Positions 27,201 to 40,199 of a stretch of 64,000 nucleotides of DNA are shown here, one piece after another; positions within the stretch are counted from its first letter, which is position 1, and each line of letters starts with the position of its first letter. The translations under genes were made by a program, and so were the position numbers. The DNA is taken from assembly GCA_032622095.1 (NCBI GenBank), contig CP136063.1, positions 61,583,897-61,647,896 on the forward strand. The letters run 5' to 3'. This DNA is from Siphonodentalium dalli (Eukaryota > Mollusca > Scaphopoda > Gadilida > Siphonodentaliidae). The notes under the pieces were generated by a model. It searched no databases. It had not been told where the DNA came from and worked only from the letters and a program-made list of their open reading frames with translations.

Positions 27201-30200
27201 CACAACCCAAAAGGATTGTTTTACGGTATTGCGTAAGCGACGCAAGTATAGTTGTGACGTCAGTAATTTCTATACCCAATCAACATGAAAAAATTGTGTT
27301 TACATCCGGGCGATTCAGACCTATGGGCTCCCTATGGTGGCCGTCATGTTGGAATAGAATTGACAAATTAATAAAACGAATTTATTTTTCTTCTTTGATC
27401 AGCCTCCCTATAGCAACACTATTAAATTTGAAAAACAAAATCAACCTTATTCAAAATTAAATGCTTAATGTGGATTTAGCTTACACGGGCGCATAGCATT
27501 CGGCAAACCTCGCCAGATTCTGTACCATTACAGTTTGAAAATTACGTCCTCTGGCAGGCCATAGCAACGTTGGAAATGATGACGTAATTTCGTTACAAAA
27601 TGGTGGCGCTCTCTTATTTGCGAAATTTGAAATTGAATTGCTTGTTATTATTGTTATCGCTCGTATTTTAAATGTACAGCGGTATCACAGCACGTAAGCG
27701 TTAAGAACAAACGAGAAAGCACAAGCGAAGATAGCACAACGAGCCCATTACTGGAATGACTTTAGAGTCAAAGCAGTCAAAAGAAGAAGAAGAATAACAA
27801 CAACAACTTGTTTTGAAGTTGAAGTGAACTGTGAAGAGAAAATCAGTCAGTCGGAAAGAAACTCAATGACGAATCTGTGACTGAAAAAAATATGAAAATG
27901 AAGGTAACTGGAATGGAATGTGGACTGGTCTGTGCAGACTGATCACACGGCGATTTGACTTGTTCTGTTATTGTTCAATTTTAAGTCTGTTTTCACCCTG
28001 GACTGGTTTAGTGCCAATAGTCACATAGTGGTTGGACTTAGAGTTGCAACTGCAGGCGGCAAATCGTTCAGTCTACTAACTACTTCTCTAAATAGTAAAT
28101 TTAGTTTTAATATATAACACTGCCAGGTCAAGCCTCAACTTGGGTCAAGAAAATCAGAAAATGGACATTTTAGAGCTGACTGATTTACTGATTTACTATA
28201 GACAGTATAGTTCAGTCATGAACTGTTGAACGTAGCGCGTAGCTGGAACCTGTGGAAGCAGTAATCGGTGAAAGCGGTCATGTGGCTTACTAATCTAATA
28301 ATATTATGATTGCATTAATCAATTTAATGATTACAGATTAGTAAATTCCGTTATCAACGACTTCAGGCTCAGCCTCACCCACTCACTGTGAATGTGACTC
28401 AGGTCAAAATACAATTCTAGCGATCTACAGTCGACACACAGATGTAACAAACGTGTGAAGCCCAGTGAATTGGTGAATAACAAAGTGAGTCATTTATCTT
28501 CTTGTTGGGTGAAGGAAAAGAAGAACATCTCCCAATCCCACTTGGTATCGGCACACTGCAGATTCATGCAGTGACTGATGAGAGGATATGCTTCCGCGCC
28601 AACTTTCCATCTGTGTGTATGAATTCTGTTTCCTGTGATGGACACATCAAGTTAAATTTATTAATTATATTGCACGGTGATTAGTTTTAGCATTCTCACA
28701 TATTAAATAATTCATGATTTTACCACTGTGTTCTCGATTTAAACCTTAAGCATTAAGCAGGAGCTTGATCAGCATGGCTAGCATATATGTTAACTAGTGG
28801 CTATTTGTGGAAAAAATATTAAATATAGCCCTGCGTACTTGCTAATGTCGACTTGACACATTGGGATTGGAATATTACGTATGCTAAACATAACAATTCC
28901 AGGCCAACTTAGCTGTCACGACCGTCTAGTTATACATGTACATGACTAATGAGGCAATCATATACATGTTTAATCTAGTGGCATTTTCTCAGACCATGCC
29001 ATGAATATCTATGTATCTATGCCCATCAAGAATGATATATTTCACCAGTACAAAGTTTTTGCTGTTGCGATAGGGAAGTAACTAGTACAGTTAATAAATT
29101 ATGAAATACCTTTTATGAATAAAATGTGTGTCATAGAATGTGAAGATCCAACTTTGAAATTGCAAGATTTAAGTGACTTTGTGGTGGATTTTGCTTTGCG
29201 TCCCTTATACTAATGCCATTCCTCCCGGGCAATTAATAAAATGTTTATATACTATCAGATGCCTATTAACCAATAGTGTCAGCATGTGTAGCATGATTAG
29301 TAATTTTAGATAAAATTCTCAACGATATTAAGTTTTTTGGCAAAGAGACATATATATAATTAAATTGAAATAGAATTAAATAGAATTAAATTTCCATCAA
29401 TATTGTTAATTTCAGTCTAGGTCTCCGCTATCACTATTATTGACCATCACACTGATTAGACATCTGAGAGTACGATAAAAGTCACGGACAAGCATGCAAT
29501 CTCGAGCTGGGACCACCCATAATACTTTTTTCTTATCACCTACTTCACAGAAGAGGTCACCCCTAAGTAGTAACCATATAGGAAACGCACCGAACATACC
29601 ACTATTGCACAATGACATCAGTTTGTTTTATCTAAATTATTTATCCACTCCAGCCCCAAAACAATAGTTATTTGGCAAATTATCTCATTCATTTTCGAAG
29701 TGCCTATCATCTACTGAAGTTGGATCCTACCACAGGCAATAAATTATGTCTCATTGAGTCATTGTGTCCCATCCATGTAACCCGTTTTCATAAAAATGTA
29801 TTCAGTATTATATGTAAATCTTCCAATAAAGATATTTTCCCTTAAAGGTTTTAAATCCGAATCAATAGTCCCCATATCATCAGATTCCAAAAACAAGAAA
29901 TTTTTGAAATGCCGCTTCCGTTGACAGAATCGATTAATTGCTCGAAAAAAAATAGCATAAAATTGACAAAAACTTGTAATTTATCAACTTTTTGCTCAAC
30001 GAATATTGCTGATTTATCAAACATCTGACACACACAAAAAAACAATTGATATTTGAATTATCCATCTTCATCTGCAATTTGGTCAGTATTCCTGCTGCTG
30101 TTTGCTGGGCCACTTATAATTAAAATGATAGATTTTAAAAATCGGTATCTGATCACTGAGCTTTGATGTTGTGGGTTCCTCGACATGAATCAAATATTGT

Positions 30201-31136
30201 TCACCTCCGAAGTCAAGGAAATAATCTGCGAGGGTTAATTCGGATTGAGTACCTTTAAAATTGCAAAAATTAAATTAAGTAATTTTGCCTTGAAAATTGG
30301 TCGCTTGGCCAGATTCAACCTTGTCATAAAAAGAGTCTTATGACAAAGAACCCTCTCAAAAATAGAATATAGAATGAAACTTCAAAATAACAAGTTATAA
30401 AAACCTTCTGAATATCGAGGAATATAGAGAACCTTGGGAAGAGCGAAACTTCGGTATAATGAACCTTGGGAATAGCAAACCTTTGGACATAGAGTGACAT
30501 GTCACCGTCCTACGGTCCATATACGCACTGGCGTGATCGTATATACCAAGTTGGCCAGAAATACCGGCACTCCTATGAAACATAGATTCATCATTTTATA
30601 GATGGACGTATGTGTCTTGGGTTGTCCATTGTACTGACGTAATCATATTAGCAACCACCATTGAAGGGTGCTTATACATAAGGCAGGTGAATGACGTCAT
30701 ATAATAAAATTATATGACATTAGTGATTTTTCAAGATCGCGGGTATAAATCCTGGAGAAATTGTCACGTCACTTCCGGTTAGCAAGCGTGTTGAGATTGT
30801 AAAAACCGCGGAATTGGAAATGAAGCATCGCGATAGAAATGAATGTAACTACTTCACAATTTACGAAGAATTCACCTGTGATTTTAGTCTATTAATTCCA
30901 TTTAGACCGATTTCGTTGGTCGGCTTAATGAAGACGAAAAATTAAGAAGTCATGACGATAATCCATGCAAGATTTTACAATTCACGACACGTCTTGTCAA
31001 TTTGGCATGTCGTCTCCGTCGTGACCACTGCACGATGTTACGTAAAATATTCTTAGCGTTATGTAGCCGTAATAATGCAAATTTGAGGCACATCATGATT
31101 GTGTGGTTGCCCCACTACGTGTCACGTACGATTCAT
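27201..31136. other. 3.9-kb insertion in copy 2, content mostly unassigned
   Basis: Copy 1 reads GTGACGTCGCCAATTATTATCTAATACG without a break, whereas here the two halves are separated by 3.9 kb. I see no transposase and no clear terminal repeats. It contains an F2 MITE at 29842-30258 and several short frames. One minus-strand frame (29412-29618, 68 codons) contains GDKKKVLWVVPARDC and is somewhat protein-like, but I do not recognise it. Confidence 0.5.
29842..30258. mobile_element. F2 MITE, second copy
   Basis: TTAA-AGGTTTTAAATCCGAATC at the left and TTCGGATTGAGTACCT-TTAA at the right pair with the F2 ends of 17435-17920. Confidence 0.75.
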
Positions 31137-31483
31137 ATTTATCTAACACGACGCTGTAGTAATTTCGGGAGCGCGAATGTCGCACAGTAGATCGGTGCAT
31201 GGGCTTGAAACATTAATGTCGTAATCGGCTGCCAAGAGGTCAAACCAAATCAGTCGACGTTCAACATTCTCCTATTTATATAAATATCATAAAATCATTT
31301 ATTTGTGTTTATTTATAAGGGAAAGTAGATCCATGCTGAATGTCTAATTTTTTTAAATAAACTAAAACCAAACTCTCAGTATAAAAATAATTTGTGTTCA
31401 GAACAATAATATGTTCTGAGGAGTATACCGATTTACTGTCACAATTGTGAGTTTATTAGTTATTTGGCACTTGTCACGTTTGT

Positions 31484-32008
31484 TTAAAGGTGGACTATCT
31501 CTTTGTAAACATGTATTATATAGTTACCGGGGTATAAAATATTAGATTTGAATCGAAGACTCCTGTCCGGAAATGCTTCTATCGATTAATATTAATTTTA
31601 TTTCGAATATTGTCTGGTCTTAAAAGGTGTGTTTGTTCAGCTAACGAACAATAGTGGTTACTGTTAACAGAGACCAGAAATTATATTGTGCAATTTTGTC
31701 ACAAATAAACGTTAATTATACTCATTATCGCTTATATCTGTGAAACAAAACAATACAAACAACCAATCTGTGACATTTTACATTCGTTGCGTAGCCGTAG
31801 GAACAGCCCAGTGCTCTATATCGCAATACGGTCTCAGCCGAATGGTCGGTTCTAAAAATAGTAACATAAACGGGCCCGATTTAATATTCGAAATAAAATC
31901 AATATTAATTGATAGAAGCTTTTCCGGCCATAGGTCTTCAGTTCATATCTATTATTTTATACCCACGCAACTATTTAAAATTTGTTATTTAAAGAGATAA
32001 TCCATCTT
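31484..32008. mobile_element. M1 MITE, later split by the Helentron-like pair
   Basis: TTAA-AGGTGGACTATCTC at 31484 and GAGATAATCCATCTT at the right. The TTAA expected at the right end is found split: its first T is at 32008 and TAATTTATAC resumes at 42950. Copy 1 at about 12840 is the empty site. An apparent frame at 31740-32000 is an M1 artefact, seen also at 49760-50020. Confidence 0.85.
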
Positions 32009-32264
32009 TATACAAGACCCCAACTGTCTTCTAACAAGTATCCCAACAAATATCCCAACAAGACCCCAACATTATCTACCACGTATCCGGGCATAATTCA
32101 GGGGACTCCCCCACCCCATATTGAGAGCCCATTGTTTCCTAAGTTTGTTGGGATTGAGAGAGACTCAGTGGTGTTTTTGCGGAGATGGCCACATGTTTAA
32201 TAATTTAAATGATTACAGAGGTTGAATGAGGGCCTGCCGGTCCGGATGGTCTTCCATGCGACGT

Positions 32265-34960
32265 GAGGCTCGATGGGATTCGACTCGAGCAGCAGATGCC
32301 GGTGGTGTGTCGGCCCAGGCATCTGGGTAGATGGACGTGATGAGCCCGATGGGAGTCGACTCGAGCAGATGTGAATGGTGAATGGCGGTGATGTGCTCGA
32401 TGGGACACGGCTCGAGCGACAGATACTGGTGGTATGTCGGCCCAGCATCCGGTGGAATGAATGTGATGTGTGGATGTGGTTCACGGGTTAGATCCGGACC
32501 AGCAGGCCCCGCCCTCCGGCGATGTGACCGCACAGCAGCTGGAAAGAGAAATTAGACAAGCACAGCGAGGGAAACGAAGACATCAGCAGGAGCAGCAAAA
32601 CAAACACACGGCCCCTGGGAAACGACGGGGAAGCATAAACGACGGGTGGAGCAAGCCGCGGACGAGTAAAAGTCGCGGGGGGAGCAGAGGCGAAACCGAG
32701 GTAGCGGATGAGACATGAGCAGATGGCGAAGCGGAGGATGTGATGAGCTCGATGGGAGTCGGCTCGAGCAGCAGAGGCCGGTGGGTCGTAGCCCAGGCAT
32801 CGAGATGCGGGATGAGATGAGCCCGATGGGAAACGGCTCGGGCGGCAGATGCCGGTGGTATTACGGCCCAGGCATAAGCAGCGCATGAAGCGGAAGAGGC
32901 GATGATACATGAGTAGTGGATGGTACGAGATGAGGCGGCAGCGGTGGGCGGGTTGGGAGCGGCGGAAAAAGAAGCAGCGGGCGAAGAAGAGGATGAGATG
33001 AGGTGAGCTCGATGGGATTCGACTCGAGCAGCCGATGCTGGTGGAGCGGCGGCCCAGGCATCGCGGGTGCGGTGAAATGAGCTCGATGGTAAACCGGCTC
33101 GAGAGGCAGATGCCGGTGGGTGTCGGCCCGGACATAAGCAGCGCATGAAGCGAAGATGCGGTGAGGCAGGTGTAGCAGGCGAGTCGTGAGCTGAGGTAGG
33201 AGTGTGAGCGGCGAAGAAGCCGGAGCAACAGCCGGAGCCAACGCGGCGGGGGGGGGGGGGTAGAGGCGGCGGGGAAGCAAAAGCGGAGGATAGGCGGAAG
33301 CGGCGGCGATGTATAACCAGCGGGGGAGGCGGCGGCAGCGGTAGCGACGGTAATGAAAAGCAGCGGGTGAAGCAGACGGTGAGATGAGCTCGATGGGATT
33401 CGGCTCGAGCAGCAAAAGCTGGAGGGTAGCGGCCCGGGCAGCTAGGGTGCCGGATGAGATGAGCTCGATGGGAGACGGCTCGAGTGGCAGATGCCGGTGG
33501 TATGTCGACCCGGGCATAAGCAGCGCATGAGGATGAAGAGGCGGTGAGGTATGAGTAGTGGGTGAAGCGAGATCGGCGGGCGATGGCAGGAGCGGCGGAA
33601 AACCGGATCAGCGGAAGGAGGGAAGCGACAGGGAAGCGGAGGCAGCGGCAAGGGAAAAAGGGATGGAGAGGCGTTAGCGGCAATGAGGGATACGCAGCGG
33701 ATAAGGCGTGATCGGCGGGGGAGCGGAAGCGGCGGTAATGAGAAGCAGCGGGTGAAGCAGAGAATGAAATGAGCTCGATGGGTACCGCTCGAGCAGCATA
33801 TGCTGGTGTTGTGTCGACCCAAGCACAGCGGGTGCGGGATGAGATGAGCTCGATGGAGGTTCGGCTCGAGCAGCAGACGCTGATGGCGTGGCCAACGCAT
33901 CGGGTGCGGGATGAAATGAGCTCGATGGGAGACGGCTCGAGTGGCAGATGCCGGTGGTACGCCGACCCAGGCATAAGTGTGATGTGGAGCGGAGAGGCGG
34001 TGAGGCATGAGTAGCAGTGAACCGTGGCCACGGGTGGGTGGAGAGCGGCGGAATGGCGGAACCGGCGGATGGGACAGACGCGGAAGGCGATGCAGAAGTA
34101 GCACGCGAAGAGAAACGCGGAGAAGACCAGATACGACGGGAGAGGCGGGAGAGACAGGAGCTGCGGGAACGGATAAGAGGTAGGTGAGGCAGAGGCAGCG
34201 GGCGGGTGAGATACGGCTGGGGAAGCGAATGCGGGGGTAATGGGAAGCGACGGGCGGGTCGTAAGCGGTGGGCGGAGCGTAAGCTGCGGGTGGAGCGGAA
34301 GCGGCGGCGGGTGGAGCGGAAGCGGCGGAAGTACCGTAAGCGGCGGGTGAAGCGGAAGCGACGGGCGAAGCGGAAGCGACGGGCGAAGTGGGAACAGCGA
34401 GCGAAGCGTGAACAGCGGCGAACCGTGAGTAGCGGGTGATGCAGTGCCAGCGGGAGATGCAAGAGCAGCGGGTGATACAGGAGCAGCGGGTGATACCGGA
34501 GTAGCGGGTGATACCAGAGTAGCGGGTGATACAAGCAGCGGATGATACAAACAGCGGATGATACAAGCAGCGGGTGATACAAGCAGCGGGTGATACAAGC
34601 AGCGGGTGATACAAGCAGCGGGTGATACAAGCAGCGGGTGATACAAGCAGCGGGTGATACAAGCAGCGGGTGATACAAGCAGCGGGTGATACAAGCAGCG
34701 GGTGATACAAGCAGCGGGTGATACAAGCAGCGGGTGATACAAGCAGCGGGTGATACAAGCAGCGGGTGAGACAAGCAGCTGGAGATACAAGCAGCTGGTG
34801 ATACAAGCAGCGGTTATGCAAGAGCAGCGGATGCAGAGCTCGATGGGAGGCGGCTCGAGCAGCAAAGCCGGTGGTGTGACGGCCCAGTCTTCGGATAGCA
34901 TGGATCGCAGAGCTCGACGTGATGCGACACGAGCAGCAGATTCCGGATAATGTGGGTCCA
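32265..34960. repeat. Dispersed 75-bp units with GCTCGA...TCGAGC inverted repeats
   Basis: At least fourteen units (among them 32265, 32342, 32396, 32744, 32821, 33005, 33079, 33387, 33463, 33771, 33851, 33918, 34841, 34910) share (A)GCTCGATGGGANNCGRCTCGAGC followed by AGATGCCGGTGGT..CGGCCCAGGCAT. Each can fold as a 5-6-bp stem with an 11-nt loop. Spacing within doublets is about 75 bp. Confidence 0.8.
34567..34758. repeat. 16-bp minisatellite, twelve exact copies
   Basis: Unit GCAGCGGGTGATACAA, twelve identical consecutive copies, flanked by degenerate 15-18-bp versions from about 34441 to 34815. Such central tandem repeats are known from Helentron-derived elements. Confidence 0.95.
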
Positions 34961-36302
34961 GACAGAACCAGCGTGTGACGCGTTGGCGGCGTGGGTGACC
35001 GGAGCAGCGGCTGAAGCCTGAGCGGCGACTCGAAGGTGAAGCAGGTTAAAAACAGAAACAGCGGGGGGAGGCAAGGGGTGAAGCAAAAACAAAACAAAAA
35101 CAATGTGGCGGCGAGAGTGGTGTGAGTGGTGGGTGGGTTAGAGCAGCGGTTGGGGCCTTGACGGCGGTGACGTATAGGCGGCGGGAGAGGTGGAAGCGGC
35201 GACTGAGGCGGACGCGGAGGTGAAGGAGAAACAACAAGCGGCGCAGAAACTAAAGGGTGGCATCCGCGGCGGATGAAGCATCGCTGGGAGGAGAGCGGAA
35301 GCGGAGGGGTGGAGGAGGCGGCAGGAGAGAGGCACCAGTCGCGATGGGGTAGCACCAGCGGGGGGTGAAGAGCCACGAACCGAGAAGAGACGCGCCGATG
35401 CGATGAGTACCACGGGGTAACGAGGGGAGTTATGAACGCCGCGCGTGGCGGCGAGCCACCAGCGACAAGAATGGGACACGCGACCGTGCGCGGCCGCCGG
35501 GGGAAGGACGACCGATAGAACCGATGGCCTGGCCACCGTAGAGTGGGAGGGCGGGGAAAATTTTACGTCCTCGCTCTGTGGACAAACGTTGTAATGGACG
35601 GAAGTGACAATATTTTCTGCGCATGCTCGGAGCGGATAACTATATTTGGCATGAGTGACCCTAGTTGTCAGTGATGTTGTAGCTCTCGAAAGTCACACCC
35701 CGGTATTCTACGCTTATTGGAGCCAACGCGACTTGCCGCTTAATTGAAGACGTTGAGCTTGTATAAATTGCCACAAGGGTGATTCCTTGTGGCTTCTTAT
35801 ACAAGACCCCAACTGTCTTCTAACAAGTATCCCAACAAATATCCCAACAAGACCCCAACATTATCTACCACGTATCCGGGCCTAATTCAGGGGACTCCCC
35901 CACCCCATATTGAGAGCCCATTGTTTCCTAAGTTTGTTGGGATTGAGAGAGACTCAGTGGTGTTTTTGCGGAGATGGCCACATGTTTAATAATTTAAACG
36001 ATTACAGAGGTTGAATGAGGGCCTGCCGGTCCGGATGGTCTTCCATGCGACGTGAGGCTCGATGGGATTCGACTCGAGCAGCAGATGCCGGTGGTGTGTC
36101 GGCCCAGGCATCTGGGTAGATGGACGTGATGAGCCCGATGGGAGTCGACTCGAGCAGATGTGAATGGTGAATGGCGGTGATGCGCTCGATGGGACACGGC
36201 TCGAGCGACAGATACTGGTGGTATGTCGGCCCAGCATCCGGTGGAATGAATGTGATGTATGGATGTGGTTCACGGGTTAGATCCGGACCAGCAGGCCCCG
36301 CC

Positions 36303-39300
36303 ATATGACGAAGTGACGCCATCGACGAGAAATCGGGGGCCAGGCCAGAGGGGAGAAAGGGGAGGGGCCGGTACACACAGGGCACCCAAGGGAGGCGCGT
36401 CCGTGGCGAGGACAACAGTGGAGCAGAATAACGACGTTATGGTGCGGTAGCGAGATCAATAGCGGCGGATGGACGATGGAGATGCTACAGCCGAACGGAA
36501 GTGGCTAGTCAAAGTAGAACGGCCCGTCGAACCGGAACCCAAGTTTGTCGAAAGCGGACGGTGGATGGAAAGGGCGCGGTAGGCGGAGAAAATGTCTCCC
36601 TTTCCGAGAAGGGCCCCACGACCGAGGTGCTGAACGATGTGAACCGCGTCATCAAACCGCGAGTAGGAAACAGACGGGAATTCCGGGTAATGAAGTCGAT
36701 GCGCGAGGAACCAGATGGGTAGGAAATATTGTGGAGAAGGCGGAAATCGCCGGGCGTGGAATTAGGCGCCAAGCCAAGAGGGGAGACCCGGAGCGGAGGC
36801 AGGGGCGGGAAGGGACCCGCCACGCGACCCAAAGCTATCGCTTTAGCGAGTGATGCACGGACGACATTGGGGCGACCGAGGCAGACAGGAGGGATCGAGC
36901 ATTGGATGGGGAGCGGGGGCCAGTGTGTTGTAGGTGGAAACCGGGGGAACCAAGCCACAAGAGCGATCGCGCGGCGGGGATACAAGGCGAGCCAAAGCTT
37001 AAGCGGGAGGAGTTCGCGCGGCGAGAGAGCCAGGCCGAAAGGGCCGAGGGGTAGCGGGCGGTGGCTGGTGGGGGTGGAGTTTAGAAATAGCTGGAGCGTC
37101 ACACAAGGAGCAAGCATGACGGAAGCGGTGCGACGGTCGAGAGCGCGCTCAGGCATTCAAAACAGACTGGCGTACGTCGGTTGCCGGGTTGACGAGGCTG
37201 ATCTCGAGGAGCAGACGAGGGCGCTGGTGGTACAGCGGGGGAGGGTTGGCGAGAGACACAAGAGCCAGCAATTGTCGATGGTGGCCCACGACAGCGATGG
37301 GCGAAGCGCGCGCTTGTTCCGGAGTTGTTGGTCGGAACGCGCCAGCCTAACCCCCCGAAATCCCACGCGGCCCAGCGGAACACTGGCATGTACTGTGAAG
37401 AGCGAGAACGTTCGCCGACGGGCGGTACTGAAGGTGGAGCGAGCTGAAAGTGAAGAACGGGTCCGCCCACTGAACGATGTCCGCAATCGACGAAGCCGAT
37501 GCGCGGGATCGGATGCCCAGTTGACCAGACGGAAGCAGACGAAATGGCTGTGCGGCTATGAGCGAACCCCCGGGCGGCGGTAGGAGCGCAGCTAGGGGGA
37601 CGTATTCGCCGCGAGCAATGCGGTGGCGAATCGTCTGAGGCACATGCGAGCCGAAATCGTCTTGGGTCGAAACTGGCGGGGGCGGGCCCAAGCGCCCGGC
37701 CAGCTATGATCGAAATTGACGTCATTAAATAGTTCATAACCTCCAGTGAAAGCTGGCCGGACCCCGCCCCCATGCAGAGATCGCACGTTTGTCGGTGGCA
37801 TCCGGGCGGCGGCACGTCGCTGAAGGCTGGCAATGGCATGGAAGGACGACTGCATGAAGAAGGCGCCGACTGATGTGGCGGAGGCGGGCCAAGGCGAACG
37901 GTTCTAGTGCGGCTGCGTTGTGAGCTGTCCGATGAAGGGCACTCGGACACCGAGTGAAGCGGGCTGCTGTCAAAGTCTGAGACGATCCGAAACCCGGCCG
38001 CCGGGGGGCCCCCGGGGCGGCGACGGCGGTCACCGCGAGGCGCAGTCTGAGGCAGAGCGGCATGTGGGTGCCCGTGACATTACCTAGGAAATGAAAAGAA
38101 AGGGAATTGGTTAGCGTACGAAGGTGACAATGGCTGGGAGTGCCAGAGCGGAGCAAGGCGCGTGGAGTGCGGTTTCAGTGGCCAACGGTAGCGGACAGCG
38201 GGCGTGATGGCTGAACCAAATGGGTGTGACGAAGGTATATAAAGCACCTGATAGATAGAACACATACAATGTTGATACAGACAAAGGGACTGGAGGCCAA
38301 GTGCTGACTCACTTATCGGTGCCCCCTCTCCCATATGTTGTGACACTGAAAATAAATAAGTAATGGCAAAGCGACCTGACCACCAAAAACAAGTGGAATA
38401 GACATACATACCACCGGACACCCCACCCCCGAGTTAGTCCTAAGGTTGTATAGAGATATAGGTATATACGTAAAGCCGAGTCTGTGTGGTACCATTGATG
38501 GCTAGTACGTATCGTAATGTGGAAGAGTTAGGCAAAGGAAACCCGAATCGTCTCGCGTATGGATGACTGTACAGCTAAGACATTTCTCGTATTTGCACAA
38601 GCAGGGAGCGCGGAACCGTCAGATGCAAGATAATGGAATAAAGAAATATGGTAAGGAAGTAATTGAATTAATAGACGAATTCGGGATTGAAAGGAGGAGG
38701 CGGCCAAAGAATAATGAAAGGCATTTACGATACCGTTCCAATGGGGCAGTTGATTGAATTGGCAATGTGAACGGATAGCAAGTTGCCACATTCACAGAGG
38801 AATCGACGGTTAAGTATATGGGCAGGCCGCGGACCGACAGAGGAATACTGTGGTGGTACGGGTGTCGTATGCGTAATGGTGTGTACATAACCATGGGGGC
38901 TCTCGAATCGAAATTGTTGGATGTATTCCAGTATAGTCCACAGCGGGCGCGATGGCTACGAGAGAAGTCAAGAGGTAGCCATTGGTCTAACTAACTATTT
39001 ACTCTTGCTATGTCGGAGAGAATGAATGATCTCAGTGTAAGGACAACTCGGCGATGAGTATTTTCTCGTTCTAACGCCGGGTGTACACAGTGTTCAAAGA
39101 ATGCCAGCACATAGAGATATATAAAATGTTGTTGTTGCTGTCGACGTCGTAATCAACAAAGAAACGAAGAAATGAGACGCCCTTTATTAATAAATGAATG
39201 GATTATTTAATTAGCCCGGTGCAGAAATGTACCATGAATTCCAGGGTGGCGGAGTTTCTATCACTGGGGCCAAGGTGCCATCGCCATAAGCACATTGAGT

Positions 39301-39600
39301 TAAGAAAATGTCATGCTAGCGGAAGGGGTAACGCTCATGACAATGTCAAAGAACCGATCCGAATGGTGGACTACTCGGCGATGAGTATTAGCGGGGACCA
39401 TGAGGCAGATATGAGCACAGTCTAATATGACCTAACTGGGACTAAGTATAAGCCCATGCCACCGCTGAAGTAGTGAGAATTAAGCTGAATCCCGAGACTA
39501 CTCGTCGATGAGTAGGACTGGCGAATGATTGTGTGCCTGCGATCATAAAGTAAACGCGCTTTATAAACGCACATAATTAGTCAGCTAATAACCTATGTAA
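36303..39600. other. Unassigned cargo of element 2, GC-rich then mixed
   Basis: GC-rich to about 38100 with a CCGGGGGGCCCCCGGGG-like palindromic patch near 38000. Nothing recognisable encodes a protein. Three hairpins of the type CTACTCGTCGATGAGTAG occur at about 39050, 39372 and 39500. Confidence 0.45.
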
Positions 39601-40199
39601 ACGCCCCCACACTATAAGTTTATCTTGAAGACGAATATCAAAGCCGGTTACCTCCAAATTTCACCAACAAAAAACATCGGCGAACTCCGCCGACGAAAAG
39701 GGGGCAAGGTGCGATACCGACAAGTACGGGACGGACGAACGGACAGACGGACGGGCGGACAACCGGAACCCATGCGGACAAACCCCGTAAGTTGTCAAAG
39801 CGGCGGGGGACAGTCAAAGAAATTGAAAAACAAACAATTGCTGAATGACGGACGGATGGACGGACGGAAGGACGGGCGGCAGACCGAGAACGGAATGCAG
39901 GCAACAAGAAGGGGGAGGGCGTCTAGGAACCGAGGGGGTGTGACGCCCGCGAAAAATGGGCGTTGATGGAAAGGGGAGAAGCAATACACGGCGGACGAGT
40001 GTGCAAGACAAACCGGTCAAGCGGCGACCGTTCATTGGAAAAAGACCAACAAAAACAAAACAAAACAAAACAAGAGCAACGCGAGGGTGTGGCAAAACAC
40101 GCCCTTTAGCCATTTCGAAGGGGCAGAACGCAAATAAGATAATACCTTGAGCGGACAGGTATACATATAAACATATAGCTAATGTACAAGGTGTAAGTC

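Larger units (their letters stand above)
32009..35797 (+). mobile_element. Helentron-like rolling-circle element 1 (non-autonomous, 3.8 kb)
   Basis: It begins TATACAAGACCCCAACTG and ends GCCACAAGG-GTGATT-CCTTGTGGC-TTCT, a perfect 9-bp stem with a 6-nt loop four bases from the end. Its first 505 bp and last 242 bp are repeated at about 99% identity in element 2. The interior (32514-35555) is GC-rich, built of about 75-bp hairpin-bearing units, codon-like AGCGGCG repeats and a 16-bp minisatellite. Long overlapping open frames on both strands here are low-complexity products of this composition. No Rep or helicase is visible. Insertion between two T residues without target duplication and a 3' hairpin are known marks of Helentron/Helitron2-type elements. 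Assignment is by structure only. Confidence 0.7.

Noticed and set aside
28560-28610. Hammerhead ribozyme suggested by CTGATGAG
   Set aside because: The matching GAAA segment and closing stems are absent. Other CTGATGA occurrences also lack them.
31740-32000. 86-codon frame shared with 49760-50020
   Set aside because: Both are the same stretch of M1 MITE read in one frame. Other M1 copies have stops there.
32583-34901. 772-codon and 644-codon minus-strand frames
   Set aside because: They overlap in different frames, are low-complexity (CITRCLYHPLLVSPAA comes from the 16-bp repeat) and lie in GC-rich repeats where stops are rare.
36729-37583. 284-codon plus-strand and overlapping minus-strand frames in element 2
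   Set aside because: GC-rich composition leaves frames open on both strands. No motif is recognisable and there are no homologous frames in element 1.
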